A stretch of DNA of 33,111 nt from Bradyrhizobium macuxiense. Its GTDB lineage: Bacteria > Pseudomonadota > Alphaproteobacteria > Rhizobiales > Xanthobacteraceae. Shown here piece after piece: positions 31,561-33,111 of this stretch (the stretch's first letter is position 1; each line of letters begins with the position of its first letter). The notes below the pieces were generated by a model that saw nothing but the letters and a program-made list of their open reading frames with translations, ran no database searches and was not told where the DNA came from. The stretch spans positions 6,215-39,325 of the forward strand of contig NZ_LNCU01000034.1 of NCBI RefSeq assembly GCF_001542415.1, written 5' to 3'. The translations under genes and the position numbers were made by a program.

Positions 31561-32532
31561 ATGAGCACTGCTTTTACTGTTATCCGCGACAACACCCCGG
31601 CGAGTGCGATCCCGCGGGGCGCCGTGGTCGCGATGGGCAATTTCGATGGCGTCCATCTCGGCCACCGCGCCGTGATCGGTGCGGCGATGGCCATGGGCAA
31701 AGCCCATGGCAGGCCCGCGCTGGCCGTAACCTTCGAGCCGCATCCGCGCAGCTTCTTCAGCCCGAACAGCCCGCAATTCCGCCTCACGGACGAGACCAAC
31801 AAGCTGCGGCTTCTCGCAGGTACTGGGCTCGCCGGCGCCGTGGTCATGACCTTCGACAAGGCGCGCGCCGGCACCACGGCGCAGGACTTCATTCACCGCG
31901 ACCTGATCGAACGGCTTGGCATCAGCGGGATCGCGGTCGGCTACGACTTCCATTTCGGCAAGGGCCGGGTCGGCTCGCCGAGCCTGCTCGTCAGCGAGGC
32001 GCCGCGGCTCGGCATCGAGGTCGACGTGCAGGCGCATGTCGACATCGAGGAACGCCCGGTGTCATCGAGCGCGATCCGCATGGCGCTTGCCGAGGGCCAG
32101 GTCGCCGACGCCACCACCATGCTCGGCGGACCGTGGTTCGTTACGGGCGCGGTGATCCATGGCGAGAAGCGCGGCCGCGATCTCGGCTATCCCACCGCCA
32201 ATATCCGCCTCGACAAGCATTGCGGCCTGAAGCATGGCATCTATGCGGTGCGCGTCGGTCGCGGTTCGGAACGGTTCGACGGCGTCGCGAGCTTCGGCCG
32301 CCGCCCGACCTTCGACAACGGCGCGCCGCTGCTCGAGGTGTTCCTGTTCGATTTCAAGGCCGACCTCTACGGCAAGGTCCTTGATGTCGCATTCATCGGT
32401 TTCATTCGCGAAGAGCTGAAATTCGACACCATCGAGGCGTTGATACGCCAGATGGATGACGACAGCGCCAAGGCGCGCGCGCTACTTGCCGCAGCGCCGG
32501 ACGCGTTCCCGAAGCTCGGAGTGATTGGTTGA
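31561..32532 (+). CDS. ribF: Bifunctional riboflavin kinase / FAD synthetase
   Basis: 323 residues. It converts riboflavin to FMN and FMN to FAD. The N-terminal adenylyltransferase domain has MGNFDGVHLGHRAVI (25-39) and the C-terminal part of that domain SSSAIRMALAEG; the flavokinase domain begins with GAVIHGEKRGRDLGYPTANI (with the GxPTAN motif) and continues KHGIYAVRVG, ending in FIREELKFDTIEALIRQM. Length is normal. The FMN it makes is the ligand for the riboswitch of ribH at 9447-9589. It overlaps the next gene by four bases. Confidence 0.96.
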   Translation: MSTAFTVIRDNTPASAIPRGAVVAMGNFDGVHLGHRAVIGAAMAMGKAHGRPALAVTFEPHPRSFFSPNSPQFRLTDETNKLRLLAGTGLAGAVVMTFDKARAGTTAQDFIHRDLIERLGISGIAVGYDFHFGKGRVGSPSLLVSEAPRLGIEVDVQAHVDIEERPVSSSAIRMALAEGQVADATTMLGGPWFVTGAVIHGEKRGRDLGYPTANIRLDKHCGLKHGIYAVRVGRGSERFDGVASFGRRPTFDNGAPLLEVFLFDFKADLYGKVLDVAFIGFIREELKFDTIEALIRQMDDDSAKARALLAAAPDAFPKLGVIG

Positions 32533-33080
32533 ACAGGACTGAAAAGCAGAAAATGCTCGCGGGCGAGCTCTATCGCCCGGATGCCGAGCTCGCCGCCGAC
32601 CACACCGCAGCAGAACAATGGATGGCGCGCTACAACGCGTCCGGCGCCGCGCAGGCTAGCGAACTGCACGCGCTGCTCGCCGTGCGCTTCCGCCGGGTCG
32701 GCAAGGATGCCGTGATCCGGCCGCCGTTCTTCTGCGACTACGGCACCAACATCAGCCTCGGCGACGGTGTCTTCCTCAACTTCAATTGCGTGATCCTCGA
32801 TGTCGTCGAGGTGACGATCGGCGATCGCACCCAGATCGGGCCGGCGGTCCAGATCTATACGGCCGACCATCCGCGCGACGCCGCGACCCGACGCTCCGGG
32901 CTCGAATTCGGCCGCCCGATCCGGATCGGCAGCGACGTCTGGATCGGCGGCGGTGCCATCATCCTGCCCGGCGTCACCATTGGAGACGGCGCCCTGATCG
33001 GAGCCGGCAGCGTGGTGACGCGGGACGTCGCGCCCGGCGCGACCGTGGCGGGCAATCCTGCCCGACCGCGGGCCGCCTAG
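32529..33080 (+). CDS. Sugar O-acetyltransferase, Maa/NodL/LacA type
   Basis: 183 residues from TTG 32529, which overlaps the ribF stop (TTGA). The start is chosen because the resulting N-terminus (MNRTEKQKMLAGELYR) aligns with the E. coli maltose acetyltransferase start (family MxxEKEKMxAGELY), whereas ATG 32553 would remove it. The left-handed beta-helix hexapeptides run from about 75 to 175 (IGDRTQIGPAVQIYTADHP; GSDVWIGGGAIILPGVTIGDGALIGAGSVV), with the catalytic His in TADHPRD. The family acetylates sugars, including NodL on Nod factor; the acceptor here is unknown. The stop lies within a repeat fragment. Confidence 0.9.
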   Translation: MNRTEKQKMLAGELYRPDAELAADHTAAEQWMARYNASGAAQASELHALLAVRFRRVGKDAVIRPPFFCDYGTNISLGDGVFLNFNCVILDVVEVTIGDRTQIGPAVQIYTADHPRDAATRRSGLEFGRPIRIGSDVWIGGGAIILPGVTIGDGALIGAGSVVTRDVAPGATVAGNPARPRAA

Positions 33081-33111
33081 CGCGGGAGGAAGTTAGGTTG
33101 AGCTGGAGCGG
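33078..33111 (+). repeat. Fragment of the double-hairpin repeat at the window edge
   Basis: AGCGCG-GGAGGAAG-TTAGGTTGAGCTG-GAGCGG resembles 30667-30699 and shares the exact 13-mer TTAGGTTGAGCTG (30681-30693 and 33093-33105). It includes the stop codon of the acetyltransferase gene and runs off the right edge, so its full extent is unseen. Confidence 0.55.

Overview
The window is a GC-rich, gene-dense stretch of chromosome that reads as Bradyrhizobium or a very close relative (alphaproteobacteria, Hyphomicrobiales, Nitrobacteraceae). This rests on the alphaproteobacterial form of many proteins (HisRS, RibH2, PetP/PetR-like pair, TipF-like EAL protein, TIGR01459 HAD protein), on gene order around lgt, and on dispersed palindromic repeats that I associate with Bradyrhizobium. 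No lineage marker such as rRNA is present. I see no phage, insertion sequence, CRISPR array, tRNA or rRNA gene, and nothing resembling a defence or mobile island. This is ordinary core genome with interesting intergenic DNA.

Layout. 1-6463: the 3'-truncated rplY (bL25) and ubiK on the minus strand, then a dienelactone hydrolase, then lgt-midA-pgeF (lipoprotein maturation, complex I assembly factor, peptidoglycan editing), a Coa1-like membrane protein and a small lipoprotein. 6634-9364: prs, then an SDR oxidoreductase and ribH (type II lumazine synthase) on the minus strand, the latter behind a clear FMN riboswitch (9447-9589). 10038-15352: ybjN-like and proC on plus, then a hotdog thioesterase, a 4-oxalocrotonate tautomerase, hisS and ilvE on minus. 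15685-18456: a MarR / OmpR-type regulator pair resembling petP-petR, followed after a repeat by an EnvZ-like histidine kinase. 18500-20819: three small exported proteins and an exported RNase T2. 20938-23216: rlmJ, a cold-shock protein with structured leader DNA, and an outer-membrane beta-barrel protein. 23483-28013: uvrC, pgsA, moaD, moaE and prmB, closely spaced or overlapping. 28167-33080: a TipF-like degenerate EAL protein, a HAD hydrolase, cheY (minus), then ribF overlapping a hexapeptide acetyltransferase.

How the genes connect. Two riboflavin/flavin genes are present (ribH under FMN control, ribF apparently not). moaD and moaE encode the two subunits of molybdopterin synthase. prs feeds nucleotide, histidine and riboflavin precursors. 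petP/petR-like genes plus a kinase form a regulatory unit. The TipF-like protein and CheY lie within 3 kb of one another and both point to flagellar motility, but they are not in one operon.

The most informative non-coding material is the family of dispersed palindromes. Two full copies of a double-hairpin element (8678-8779 and 16958-17060) show compensating base changes in both stems, and one of them separates the response regulator from its kinase. Other elements lie at 801-889, 7601-7723, 10568-10705, 11565-11715 and 30711-30837, with fragments at 30667 and at the right edge. Further leads are a terminator-like hairpin in the rplY leader, a perfect 10-bp hairpin just before the cold-shock gene's ribosome binding site, and a structured GC-rich leader before ilvE. 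I did not find a convincing new multi-gene system.
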